Below are positions 50,999-61,100 of a stretch of DNA of 64,000 nucleotides, piece by piece. Made by a program: the position numbers and the translations under genes. A model generated the notes under the pieces. That model had not been told where the DNA came from. It did not search any database and saw nothing but the letters and a program-made list of their open reading frames with translations. The stretch comes from JAGQPD01 sp020426865 (GTDB taxonomy: Bacteria > Planctomycetota > Planctomycetia > Pirellulales > Pirellulaceae), in the NCBI GenBank assembly GCA_041399065.1, contig JAWKTN010000009.1, forward strand, positions 186,001-250,000, in the 5' to 3' direction. How positions within the stretch are numbered: position 1 is the stretch's first letter; the number at the start of each line of letters is the position of its first letter.

Positions 50999-53900
50999 AT
51001 GGACAGCGACCCGTCACGAACACTCGCGGAAATCATCTTTCTCGAATTGATCGACCAGCCCGCGGAAATTCGCACCACGCTGTTGCGCGATCGTTGCCAA
51101 GGTTTGGATCCTCAAGTACGGCAGGAAGTCGAAAAACTTCTCGCGGGCGATGCTGCCGCAGTCGTTGCCGATCTCTCCCATCCAAGAGTGGACATGCAAA
51201 GGCTGTGGAACCAACGCGAACCCTCGAACCGCGAGACCCCTGGAAAGCGCATCGGGCAATATCAGCTACTGAAAAAAATTGGTGAAGGGGGAATGGGAGT
51301 TGTCTATCTGGCGGAGCAACATCAGCCGTTTAGCCGCCAGGTGGCGTTGAAAGTGATCAAGCCTGGGATGGACTCTCGCCATGTCATCGCCCGATTCGAG
51401 GCCGAGCGACAGACATTGGCGATGATGGAACACCCCAACATCGCCAAAGTACTGGATGCCGCGACGACCGAGGCGGGGCGGCCGTACTTCGTGATGGAGC
51501 TAATCCAAGGGGTGCCGATTACGCAACATTGTGACAAACATTGCGTACCAATCCGGCAGCGACTGGAATTGTTTATCACCGTGTGCCGGGCCGTACAGCA
51601 CGCGCATCAAAAAGGGATTATTCATCGAGATATCAAGCCGGCGAACTTGCTGGTGGCACTCTACGATGGCCAACCTGTTCCGAAAATCATCGATTTCGGG
51701 ATCTCCAAGGCCACCATGCAGCCGCTCACCGAGCGAACAATGTTTACGCAGCTCGGTCAGATCATCGGCACGCTGGAATACATGAGCCCCGAACAGGCGC
51801 AGTTGAACCAACTGGATATCGATACGCGTAGCGATGTCTATTCACTGGGAGTTGTTCTGTATGAACTATTGACGGGGGGAACACCGTTTGAGTCGGCGCG
51901 GATTCGCGGAGCGGCGTTTGATGAAATGCTGCGGATGATTCGGGAAGATGAACCACTGCGACCAAGCCTTCGCCTCAGTGCGTCCAAGGAGCGACAGGCG
52001 ATCGCCGATACGCGCGGACTGGAACCGGAAAAATTGCGATCCACCGTGCGTGGCGAGTTGGATTGGATCGTGATGAAGGCCTTGGCGAAGGACCGGGGCC
52101 AGCGGTACGCGACGGCAGAGGCCTTGGCCAACGATGTGCAGCGCTATCTGGCAGGTGAAACCGTCGAGGCCTGCCCACCATCAGCCACCTATCGGCTGAG
52201 AAAACTGGCGGCGCGAAATCGGACCGCCGTGATCACACTGTCGGCAATCATGTTGTCGCTAGCCGTCGGGCTTGTGGGGACCGTCGTGCAATGGCGACGG
52301 GCGGAAGAGTTGGCTCGACAGTTCCAGGAAAACTCCCAACGGTCCGACGCAGTGTTGGCCCAACAGAACTTCGAGACCGGCGACGTTCAAGATATGGACT
52401 GGCGTGTCGCGAAAAATGTTCCAACTCTGAGCGCGGACCAGGGCGCTTTTGAATGGAACTATCTGCAACGACTGCAGTACGAATACCACCACATCGATAA
52501 GATTGACGGACGACGAGTCGTTGACGCCTTGGCGGTCTTGCCGGTGGCATCAGGGCATGAGTTGGTGGTTGTTCAAGATCAACGTCTGTCGCGCTATCCC
52601 CTTCCACTGACCCCCCATGCGACTCCAATTCAGAATCCGCGTGACGTGCAGTATTCCAATTATTGGTATTGGACGCCCGCCGTCGTGATCGCGGAGGAAG
52701 TCCAATGGATCGCGACTGTCAATAACCCGTCTGCCGGTCTTCAGGACGTGGAGCCCGGGCTGCTGGTGTCGTCGCTCGAGACGTACGAGTCGATCGACTT
52801 CTTGTCGTTCGATGAGATGGTGCGACGACTGGCAAACACCGCGACCGAAGAGGCAAAACCGAAGGATACGATACAGGAGGATGCTGATCAGGGAGATGCT
52901 GAAACAGAGAATCGAAAGCCGGACGCGACAAAACTGGAGGTGACGGCCATATGCATTTCCGCCGATGGGACTCGCATTGCCACCGGCCATCACGACGGAA
53001 CCGTCGCGGGCTGGGTGATGACGGCTGACCATAAGTTGAAAAACGACTTTGTCGGCAGGCTGCACACTGACGCTATTATGTCTATGACGTGCGATCGAAG
53101 CTGTTCAACGGTGGTTGCGGCCAGCTGGGACGATACGATTTCGACATGGGACTTTGCTGCCGGTCAGCAGCGGCAACTTTATCATTGTGTGGGGCCCCTG
53201 TCGGGTGTGGCGCTATCGCCCAGCGGGAATCGTGTGGTGGGTGTGACCGAGAAGGGAGTGATCCAAATCATCTCGGTGGAGGACGGTTCGGGGACGTGGC
53301 ATGACGAACCGATTATGTGTTTTTGTGCGGTAGTCTCGCCGAATCAAGAGTATGTCGCTGTGGGAGGGAACGATGGAACCATCCGCCTGCTCGAATTGGA
53401 GACTGCCAATATCCTGGCCACGCTGACCGGACACACCGGGGGCGTACGAAAGCTTGCCTATTCTGCGGACGGCCAGTGGTTACTCAGCGGTGACGACCGA
53501 GGACGAACGATCGTACGCAAGATTTCTGAACAATTGAAGACGCATTCGGCGCCTGCCACGGCAAATCAAGGCGTGCCCGCGAAGCGTGCCTACAAAGTCG
53601 GCAAGAGAATTGTGTTCGACCTGGCTTTCCATAAGCAGCGGAATGAACTGGTGATTTGCGTTGACAACGAGGTAAAGATCTGGGACGCCAAAACGGACGA
53701 GTTAACGACGCGGTTCACGATGGGTGGTGGGACGCGGAGTATTGGCTTCTCCCCGGATGGAAAGCAGGCAGTTGTCAGCAGTTGGGCTAGAGAGAAGGCC
53801 ACCGTCGTTTTCGACTACCTATCCGGCGAGGAAATTGGCGGCAACAAGACTTATGACGCAAACGCTTCGTCGTTGAGCAACGACGCGCGATACCTCGCCA

Positions 53901-54514
53901 TGAGCCGCGATCGCGATTTCGGCTTGAAGGCGAGCGACTTGTTCGTCATCAATTATCAAACGCAAAAGGCGTTGTGGGAGTGCTATAGTCAGATCGGTCG
54001 ACACATCGGCTATGGAGTCGATCGTTTCGCCCTGGCTCCCAGTATGCCACATATCGCCTATTTCGCGCGGTGTCGTGGGCCGAATGGATATCAGGCCACG
54101 TTGGCTCTGTGGGACTTTGAAAATAACCGCGAGTTGTGGGCGATCGATGAAGCCCACGATGACGATATTCACAATATCAAATTCACGAGCGACGGAAAGA
54201 GAATCATCACGTCCAGCGACGACCATACGATCAAAGTCTGGCGAGCCGAAGATGGACGACTGCTGACGACAATGCGCGGACATCGCCGTTGGGTGACAGA
54301 GAGTGTGCTCTTTCCCGAGGAAAAGAGAATCGCCAGCACCAGCGTCGATAGCACCGTGCGAATCTGGAATCTCGATTCCGGCGAGGAACTGTTTTTGTTG
54401 CAAGGCGATGGCTCGCCGTTTAATTGTGTTGCTGTATCTCCCGACGGGAACACGTTGGCAGCCGGCACACAGCACGGCAAGGTCCTCATCTGGCATGGCG
54501 GACCCTTGAACTAA
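50999..54514 (+). CDS. Membrane Ser/Thr protein kinase with WD40 repeats
   Basis: A 1171-residue Hanks-type kinase. The kinase domain occupies about residues 85-395: glycine loop GEGGMGVVY near 96-104, VALKVIK with the ATP-binding lysine near 116, catalytic loop HRDIKPANLL near 209, DFG in IIDFGISK, and the GTLEYMSPEQ activation segment. A hydrophobic segment around 410-432 (AVITLSAIMLSLAVGLVGTVV) puts the C-terminus outside. The C-terminal about 650 residues hold WD40-like units, e.g. LATLTGHTGGVRKLAYSADGQWLLSGD and HTIKVWRAEDGRLLTTMRGH by pattern. The start codon follows the sigma-factor stop without a gap. WD40 repeats probably sense or scaffold partners. Confidence 0.92.
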   Translation: MDSDPSRTLAEIIFLELIDQPAEIRTTLLRDRCQGLDPQVRQEVEKLLAGDAAAVVADLSHPRVDMQRLWNQREPSNRETPGKRIGQYQLLKKIGEGGMGVVYLAEQHQPFSRQVALKVIKPGMDSRHVIARFEAERQTLAMMEHPNIAKVLDAATTEAGRPYFVMELIQGVPITQHCDKHCVPIRQRLELFITVCRAVQHAHQKGIIHRDIKPANLLVALYDGQPVPKIIDFGISKATMQPLTERTMFTQLGQIIGTLEYMSPEQAQLNQLDIDTRSDVYSLGVVLYELLTGGTPFESARIRGAAFDEMLRMIREDEPLRPSLRLSASKERQAIADTRGLEPEKLRSTVRGELDWIVMKALAKDRGQRYATAEALANDVQRYLAGETVEACPPSATYRLRKLAARNRTAVITLSAIMLSLAVGLVGTVVQWRRAEELARQFQENSQRSDAVLAQQNFETGDVQDMDWRVAKNVPTLSADQGAFEWNYLQRLQYEYHHIDKIDGRRVVDALAVLPVASGHELVVVQDQRLSRYPLPLTPHATPIQNPRDVQYSNYWYWTPAVVIAEEVQWIATVNNPSAGLQDVEPGLLVSSLETYESIDFLSFDEMVRRLANTATEEAKPKDTIQEDADQGDAETENRKPDATKLEVTAICISADGTRIATGHHDGTVAGWVMTADHKLKNDFVGRLHTDAIMSMTCDRSCSTVVAASWDDTISTWDFAAGQQRQLYHCVGPLSGVALSPSGNRVVGVTEKGVIQIISVEDGSGTWHDEPIMCFCAVVSPNQEYVAVGGNDGTIRLLELETANILATLTGHTGGVRKLAYSADGQWLLSGDDRGRTIVRKISEQLKTHSAPATANQGVPAKRAYKVGKRIVFDLAFHKQRNELVICVDNEVKIWDAKTDELTTRFTMGGGTRSIGFSPDGKQAVVSSWAREKATVVFDYLSGEEIGGNKTYDANASSLSNDARYLAMSRDRDFGLKASDLFVINYQTQKALWECYSQIGRHIGYGVDRFALAPSMPHIAYFARCRGPNGYQATLALWDFENNRELWAIDEAHDDDIHNIKFTSDGKRIITSSDDHTIKVWRAEDGRLLTTMRGHRRWVTESVLFPEEKRIASTSVDSTVRIWNLDSGEELFLLQGDGSPFNCVAVSPDGNTLAAGTQHGKVLIWHGGPLN

Positions 54515-54618
54515 CGATCGCCCCCAGCCAAGCCCGACACCCTGACCCAACAGACGCCCACGACCTGTGCCGGCCACAATGGTTGGGCACTCGACCACCT
54601 TCTTCCTCGATCGAGCAG

Positions 54619-54640
54619 TAATATGAGCATGCTCATATTA
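54619..54640. promoter_or_regulatory. 22-bp perfect palindrome
   Basis: The half TAATATGAGCA (54619-54629) is followed by its exact complement. The site is between the kinase stop and the membrane-protein gene and lacks a T tract, so it looks more like a dimer-binding operator than a terminator. A 13-base direct repeat TTAATCGGTGTCG follows (54638-54650 and 54652-54664). Confidence 0.6.
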
Positions 54641-54753
54641 ATCGGTGTCGTTTAATCGGTGTCGTGGCACGAAACGCATGCGGCCACCACACGTACCCCT
54701 ACTCGAACGGCAGTGGGGGAATTCTCCGCCCTCCCCTTGACTTGCCACTGCCT

Positions 54754-54786
54754 ATGAGTATACTTTGCAGTGCAAAGTATACTCAT
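54754..54786. promoter_or_regulatory. 33-bp perfect inverted repeat, probable operator
   Basis: Left arm ATGAGTATACTTTGCA (54754-54769), one central G, then an exact inverted copy (54771-54786). It ends seven bases before the GGAGG ribosome site of the membrane-protein gene at 54802, within the likely promoter or leader. The downstream gene at 55404 encodes an HTH regulator that could bind it; autoregulation is inference. Confidence 0.75.
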
Positions 54787-54801
54787 GATTGGAGGTTTGC
54801 C

Positions 54802-55398
54802 ATGCGACTGGATGAGGCGTTGTCCCAGGTAAAGGTACTGAAGCGGCAAGTTGTATTGGTGCAGCGGTTTCGGTGTTATCGCTGGAACATGGTTGCCTTG
54901 ACAGGGGCCGTCGGCATCTTGGGGGCAGTCAATCAACAGCGTTTCGTCGGTGATGCTCGGCACCATGTCATGGAATACGTGTCGTATTGGATTGTCTTGG
55001 CGGCGATCGCGCTAACCGTGGTGGGTAGTGAAATCCTGGCAAAGTATGTGTTTGTGAGTTCCGCCTACGAGCGACGGCAGACGAGAACGGCGATTCTTCA
55101 GTTCGCACCGTGTTTGACAGTAGGGGCGGCAATGACGTTGGGCATCGTGACGGCTTGTCCGGAGCATGCGGAGTTGTTGCCGGCGATGTGGGCCATGTGT
55201 TTCAGTTTGGGTCTGTTTGCATCTTGTACGCAGTTGCCGCGGGCGATGTTCGCTGTCGCGGCATTCTATTTGGTGGCCGGAGTGGTTTTGTTGCGAGTTG
55301 CCACCGACACGTCGTCGTTCACGCCGTGGGCGATGGGAATCACGTTTGGTGGCGGTCAATGGTTGACGGCAGTCGTATTGTGGACGGACCGGAGTTAG
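54802..55398 (+). CDS. Hypothetical four-to-six-helix membrane protein
   Basis: A 198-residue integral membrane protein. After an amphipathic cytoplasmic start (MRLDEALSQVKVLKRQVVLVQ) come hydrophobic segments near YWIVLAAIALTVVGSEIL, FAPCLTVGAAMTLGIVTA, MWAMCFSLGLFASC, MFAVAAFYLVAGVVLL and the C-terminal GITFGGGQWLTAVVLW. No domain is recognised. GGAGG lies six bases before the ATG, so this start is firm even though the frame is open from 54664. Five bases separate it from the HTH regulator gene. Membrane protein/regulator pairs of this form are common; I infer that both are controlled by the upstream palindrome. Confidence 0.85.
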   Translation: MRLDEALSQVKVLKRQVVLVQRFRCYRWNMVALTGAVGILGAVNQQRFVGDARHHVMEYVSYWIVLAAIALTVVGSEILAKYVFVSSAYERRQTRTAILQFAPCLTVGAAMTLGIVTACPEHAELLPAMWAMCFSLGLFASCTQLPRAMFAVAAFYLVAGVVLLRVATDTSSFTPWAMGITFGGGQWLTAVVLWTDRS

Positions 55399-55403
55399 GC
55401 GAA

Positions 55404-55811
55404 ATGAGTGTCAAGAAACGCGCGTCACGCGAACTCGAAGAAGACCAGTCGGGTCGATTTGCCTATGACGGGCTTGATCGGGTACTGCATGAAAAGGCCC
55501 GTCTGGGAATCATGACGTCGTTGGCGACCAGCCAGGAGCCACTCGTGTTCGGCGATCTCAAGCAGCTATGTTCGTTGACGGACGGGAATCTGAATCGGCA
55601 TCTACAGGTGTTGACCGAAATTGGCTATGTCGCGGTCGTCAAGCAAGGTCAGGGACGGGGCTCACAGACTCTATGTCAAATCACTGCCAAGGGTCGTCGA
55701 GCGTTTGCGGAATACTTGCATGAATTGGAACGCGTCATGCAAGACGCGGCGAGTGCGGTCGAAGACAGATCGACCCACCGAGCGATTGAAATCCGACCAT
55801 CGAAGAGTTGA
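55404..55811 (+). CDS. Winged-helix (MarR/HTH_34-like) transcriptional regulator
   Basis: A 135-residue winged-helix regulator. The core HEKARLGIMTSLATS, then FGDLKQLCSLTDGNLNRHLQVLTEIGYV (helix-turn-helix) and QGRGSQTLCQITAKGRRAFAEYL (wing and last helix) matches the family used by small ligand-less repressors. It has no sensor domain. It is in an operon with the membrane protein ahead of it. The 33-bp palindrome before that gene is its likeliest binding site. The radical SAM gene begins 33 bases later, so that gene may belong to the same transcript. Confidence 0.88.
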   Translation: MSVKKRASRELEEDQSGRFAYDGLDRVLHEKARLGIMTSLATSQEPLVFGDLKQLCSLTDGNLNRHLQVLTEIGYVAVVKQGQGRGSQTLCQITAKGRRAFAEYLHELERVMQDAASAVEDRSTHRAIEIRPSKS

Positions 55812-55844
55812 CCCGGTTGATGACGAAGGATTAGGAGGAGAACG

Positions 55845-57368
55845 ATGCAGCACTGGATCCCGAAACGTCTACGCATCGCGCCAACTCTCCACGAGGCGAT
55901 CACGACATCCGCGCCAACGCCACGTACGTCCTTGTTGATTAATCCTTTCTATCCCAAAGATCCGCATGCCAGCTTTGGCAAGCATGTCCTCACACCGACG
56001 CTGGCGTTGACTAGTGTGGCAGCCAGTACTCCCGGCGATTGGAGCGTCAAGTATTGGGATGAGAATCTTTTGCTCGGACATCCTCCCTATGATCCGTTTC
56101 CAGAAGTGGTTGGGATTACGGTGCACTTGACGTTTGCCGAGCGGGCGTATGAACTGGCACGTTGGTACCGAGCTCGCGGGGCGAAGATAGTGTTGGGGGG
56201 ATTGCATGCGACGTCGTGTCCCGACGAGGTCCGACCGCATGCCGATTCGGTGGCGATTGGTGAAGGAGTACAGCTGTGGGGGAGGATCCTAAACGATGCT
56301 GCCAATGGTCGGCTGCAGCGCGAGTATCGAGGCGATTATCGGCGACCGTATCGCGACGACCCGCCGCCGCGCAGGGACTTGCTGCCGCGCAAAAGTTTCT
56401 TGACTACAACCAGTTTGATCGCCACGCGCGGCTGCCACAATCGATGCGGCTTTTGTTATCTTGCCACCGACGGCTTGCACATGCCGTACCTCATGCGTGA
56501 CGTCGAGCAAATCGTGCAAGAGTTTCAGGATGACGGTCAGCCCTACGCGGTCTTCACAGACAACAATCTAGGATCTCGTCCCGACTACCTGCGAAAGCTG
56601 TGTACGGCGCTGCGACCGTCAGAAAAAATCTGGAGCGCGGCGGTATCAATCGACGTCACAGATGATCCGACTTTAGTTCGCGAAATGGCGCTGGCCGGTT
56701 GTACTGGCGTTTTTGTGGGGTTCGAATCGTTAAGCAATGCCAACATAACGGCATCTCACAAGAAGAGCCCGCATACCGATGAGTACGCTCGGCGAGTTGC
56801 CATTTTTCATGACCACGGCATTCAGGTCAACGGAAGTTTTGTATTCGGGTTCGACCACGATCGACCGGATGTATTTGAACAGACAGTCGAGTGGATCGAA
56901 GCGAACCGTTTGGAGTGCGCTACGTTCCACATCCTGACGCCGTACCCCGCCACGCCATTATTTCATCAGTTGGAAAGTGAAGGGCGGATCTTGCACCGCG
57001 ACTGGTCGCACTACGACACGGCGCATGTTGTGTTCCAGCCGCGCAATATGAGCGTGCAGCAGCTTGCCGAAGGCTATGCTTGGTGCTACCGTCGCTTGTT
57101 TTCACACGCTTCCATCTGGCGCCGGCGGCCCGCTGATTTCCGAGCGGTGTTGCCTTACCTCGCAATGTCATATCTCTACAAGAAGTCCAATCGCATCTGG
57201 CACCAACTGATTCAACATCAGTTGACGGCCACCGTGTGGCGACCACTTGTAGAAATGACACGTCGTAGGCACGTCCGCTTTCGCAAGCGGCTCGCCGCGC
57301 GCCCCGTGGAATCGCACGAGCCTTCCCCACAATGTCGGGCCGCGGCGGTTGTCTCCGCTGGCGTATGA
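55845..57368 (+). CDS. B12-binding-type radical SAM protein
   Basis: A 507-residue radical SAM enzyme. The N-terminal Rossmann-like domain (about residues 28-145: LLINPFYPKDP, VVGITVHLTFAERAYELARWYRARGAKIVLGGLHAT) is of the B12-binding type but lacks the DxHxxG motif, as is usual in these enzymes. The cluster motif CHNRCGFC (Cys197, 201, 204) starts the radical SAM barrel, then VFTDNNLGSRPDYLRKL and FVGFESLSNANI. The C-terminal region after about 420 has a DUF4070-like layout and basic tail. AGGAGGA precedes the ATG. The chemistry may be methylation or rearrangement; the substrate is unknown and no co-encoded pathway is visible. Confidence 0.9.
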   Translation: MQHWIPKRLRIAPTLHEAITTSAPTPRTSLLINPFYPKDPHASFGKHVLTPTLALTSVAASTPGDWSVKYWDENLLLGHPPYDPFPEVVGITVHLTFAERAYELARWYRARGAKIVLGGLHATSCPDEVRPHADSVAIGEGVQLWGRILNDAANGRLQREYRGDYRRPYRDDPPPRRDLLPRKSFLTTTSLIATRGCHNRCGFCYLATDGLHMPYLMRDVEQIVQEFQDDGQPYAVFTDNNLGSRPDYLRKLCTALRPSEKIWSAAVSIDVTDDPTLVREMALAGCTGVFVGFESLSNANITASHKKSPHTDEYARRVAIFHDHGIQVNGSFVFGFDHDRPDVFEQTVEWIEANRLECATFHILTPYPATPLFHQLESEGRILHRDWSHYDTAHVVFQPRNMSVQQLAEGYAWCYRRLFSHASIWRRRPADFRAVLPYLAMSYLYKKSNRIWHQLIQHQLTATVWRPLVEMTRRRHVRFRKRLAARPVESHEPSPQCRAAAVVSAGV

Positions 57369-57396
57369 GCCGGCAAGCTGATGTGAGATGCGGCTC

Positions 57397-57832
57397 TTAG
57401 CCACCAAACGCCGATTTCACCTCGGGTTTCATCAACAATACCATCGACCAGATTCCCACGGGCAGGCCAACGATGCAGCACGGTGAAATGAAGGGGAGCA
57501 TCGCAACGACCGAAGCAGCTACGGCCATGCCATGCGATTGCAGATTCTTCATCTGCAACGCACCATACACGACAAATGCCGATCCAATGGCACCCACAAT
57601 TGACGACACGATACCAAATCCACCCGAGATCATCGCCGGTGCTGCCTGTTCGCCACCCTGCATCGCACCGGCTCCCATGCCAAGAACATTGAGCAGCAAT
57701 CCGACGATCGAAAGTGCGATGCCGAGTCCTCCCAGTATCAGCAAAATCATTGCCGGTGTTGGCCTTGATCTCTTCCCGCGACGGGCCCATGCCCGACGTG
57801 CTTTCCGGCGATTGATAAGGATTGGTGCTCAT
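57397..57832 (-). pseudogene. Small membrane protein gene broken by a frameshift
   Basis: A typical planctomycete start MSTNPYQSPESTSG begins at 57832 with AAGGG upstream, but that frame reads on into non-membrane sequence after about residue 27. From 57750 another frame encodes a clean membrane protein (MILLILGGLGIALSIVGLLLNVLG ... LPVGIWSMVLLMKPEVKSAFGG by pattern) to a stop at 57397. Reading PTPAMILLILGG across the junction suggests one extra base near 57765. Either this is a real frameshift or a sequence error; an independent start at ATG 57750 would give 117 residues. Four hydrophobic helices remain. Confidence 0.7.
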
Positions 57833-58124
57833 GGATCGATGCCCTTCGTTTCTTGAATTGTAATACGGTTTTAGACCAAACGTCAGCCACCAACGTACCG
57901 CGATTCGACTCGCGATGCAATCCAGGCGCGAGCGGACAACGCCTTCCCCATCTTTCGCATGCAGTAAACCGGCGCTCCATCAACGCATTCCAACCCTCGC
58001 CGATGCTCATTTTCGACGATGTGTGACGGGCATGTGGCTCTGTTGCAACGCAACTCCTGATGCTGGAGGGATGTCGAGGCGACGCCAGGTTTTGCGAGGG
58101 GCGCTATGCTGTTACTGTATGCTG
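57833..58124. other. Gap before the DUF4175-like gene's stop
   Basis: About 290 bases with no supported gene. At its end lies a 13-base tandem duplication (TATGCTGTTACTG at 58105-58117 and 58118-58130), whose second copy contains the stop codon of the next gene on the minus strand. Confidence 0.45.
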
Positions 58125-61100
58125 TTACTGTCGTAGATCGTCGGACATCGTCCGATAGTATTCGTCGACGATGTCGTCAAATTTCGGCGGCACTGGTTGA
58201 TCGGCATCCATTCTGGCGCTTAGCATGATCGCTTCCTGGATCTGTGTCTGCAACGACGTTACAATCTGGCGCAATTCGTGGTTCATGCTACGACCAGCAT
58301 AAGCGAATTCGGGAGACGTACCCCGCGTTTCCGGGATATGTTCAACCGATTCCGAAGCCGCTCCGTGGTTGACGCTAACGTTGCGTTGTGACAAATGCCG
58401 TTGCAACTGTGCGAAACGTTCCGCAAACATTGCCTGCAGTGAGGTGTCGGCCGCTCGCGTGATATCGTTCAACAACTGGGCTGCTTCAGCCTCGCTGGCG
58501 AACAATTCATCCAGTCGTGGTCGCAAGCTGTCGCCCCGAATCTGTGCCAACGCTGCAGCCATCGACTGCAGACTCTCGGCGGCCGAGCGAGCTGACACGC
58601 CCGCCTGTTGTTGCTCTCCGCTCCGAAGCTGTTCTACGGTTGACGTCATGTCGAAAGCAATCGACGACGTAGGTTGCTGTTGCTGAAGCTCACTTAACGC
58701 GTCAAACATCCGGTCGCCGTCGGCGGCGGTGTCTGCGGAAAGCTGTTCCGTCAAGTCAGAGATTTCGTCCAGCTGCCGCTGTAGTGTTTGCTGCTGGTCC
58801 GCGATCTCACCTGCTTCGGTGGCGGAGAGTTTCCCGGATTGTCCGTGGCGCGGCGTATCACCAAGTTGATCGGCCAACGCCGATTCCTCGGCCGCCAGCT
58901 CGGTCGTCTTCTGTTCGATCATGGCAAGTCTTTCGGCGAATGCGCTACCGCTCAATCCGCGTAAATGTTCCGCCAAACGCTGCAATTCTTCGGCAGACTG
59001 CTGACCAGCCTGACTCGCGCGAGCAGCTGTCTCTTCGCTCGCCGCCTGCTGTGCGGCACGTTTCATTTGCTCGGCGATTTCCTGCATCCGTTGGCGTGCC
59101 AGCTCTGTGGCGTCAGGGTTGCCTTGCATTTCTTCTGCCATTTTCGTTGCGGAGTCTGCCGAACGTTCTTGCTGCTCCGCAAGCTGTTGCAGACTCGGCG
59201 GCCGATCCTGTTGGCGAGAATCGCTGTTGTTGACCGAGTTCGATTGGCTGCCCGTGGAACTTGACTGGCGTTCGTATTGTGCTCCGCTATCACAATGCGT
59301 TTGTACTTGTTCGGTCCATTCCCGTTGTTTTTTCGCGAGCTGTTCCATCGACTGGGCCACGGAGGCAAGATCCTTGCCCGTGGGGCTCTCCTTGTCCTCC
59401 TGTTTCCGCAGCTTTTGAGCCATTTCATTGTCGTATTTCTTGCACTGCGAAAACTGGCCGCTGCTGCAATTCTTGAGATACTTGCGCATATTCTGCCGAG
59501 CGGCGACGAGGTTCGCCACTGCCGTGGCCTCGTGCTCGACGGCGGTGTCTAGCTGCTGTTGTTGTAAGGACGCGACCGCCTGATTCATCGCGTCTGTCGC
59601 TGCATCAAGCTCCGGAATCGCGCCGAATTGCTGTTGCCATCCCCTGGCAAAGCTGCTCGTGGCCTCGAGAATCTCCTGTTCGTATTTCCGCATCCGCGTC
59701 GATAATGCGTCGGCCAGCGGCTGACGATCGAGATTGCTGAATCCCAACTGCCAGTTCTGGCGTTGCCGTGCGATCAGTTCTTCTAATGAAACCGACGAAC
59801 AACTACCCTGGCATTGGCTGTTCACAAACTGATACTCCCGCTTGAACGGGCGAATGTCGATGAACTGCAACTTCGATTGACCGCGTCGCGGAGGGTCGTG
59901 AGTGTCTTCCGCATACGCATAGTAGGTAACTGCATCGTCGTCGGTCAGCAGTTGCTCTTCCAAGTACAACACCGGAACTTCAGAGATGCTTCGGTCGTTG
60001 TCAGTAAATGTGTGTTCCCACAACGGCTTACGAGGTCCATCGTTGATTTGGTATTCGACGCCAACGGTGCGCAACCCAAGATCGTCCGACGCTTCCAATT
60101 GCAGAGAGACTTCCGTCGTGGCAAGCGCTTCGATGGACTCATCCGGTGTACGGAACTTGACGATCGGTTTTTGGTCTTTTTTGACGCGGACCTTTAATGG
60201 GGCCGAATCAAACGTCATGCCATCCTCGGTACTGGCGTGGAGTCCCAGCGCGGTGGTTTCGTTCATCTGACCCAATTCGATGCGGGCTGTCGCGCCTTGC
60301 AGTGCGACCTGGTAGTTCATCGCACCGTCTTCGTACGATCCTGACAGCTGCGACGCCACTTCGGCTGACGCAGGTGGCCGATTGAAGACTAGCTCCCAGG
60401 TAACGAGCGAACCTTCAAGCACGGTGATATCGGTTCCCTCGACCTTTTCGGGTGGCTGCTGCGTGTAGGTCGGAGATTCAATGCTCGCACGAATGAATTG
60501 ACACGTCAGCGGCTGAAGAACTCGCAGCGTATGCTCAGACGACGTGACTTGATCGGTGACGATTTTATAGACGACGTCCTCGTTGCAATCCATCAGCGTG
60601 TGCGAAAGTGGGCCGCTGATTGGTGGATCGCTTTCTTCCCCGTCAGCCGGTTCGGTGGTTTCTAGCGGCGTAATCGTCCAATCATTCTCGCTGACGCGGC
60701 GCGTATGCAATTCCACTCGGCGGACAGGACGGCCGATCAGCTCAGCTTCAATCGTTGCCGACGTTCCGGCGACAACCGGTTGCAGCTCCGTCAGTTCAAT
60801 CGATGTGTAGTGGGCAGGTAATAGGAATACGCGAGCCAAAGTCGTGCGTAATTCGCTCACGCAACAAATCCCGATAATCACTGATAACACTAACAATGCC
60901 AATCCCAATGACAGCGGCCGCAGGCGCTTCCAGTTGACAACATCGAGAAACGCGACGCCGCGACTACGCTGATCCGTGTCCTGAATCATCGCGTCGACCA
61001 GCGCAGGCGTATCATCCGATCTAGCATGACCGGCAAATTGCGTGGCGGTACGCAGACGCTGACCTAATTCAGGATGAGCATACTCGATGCGCGTGGCCGT

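Noticed and set aside
54754..54801. ATG inside the 33-base palindrome as start of the membrane protein
   Set aside because: It has no ribosome site, while the ATG at 54802 has GGAGG six bases upstream.
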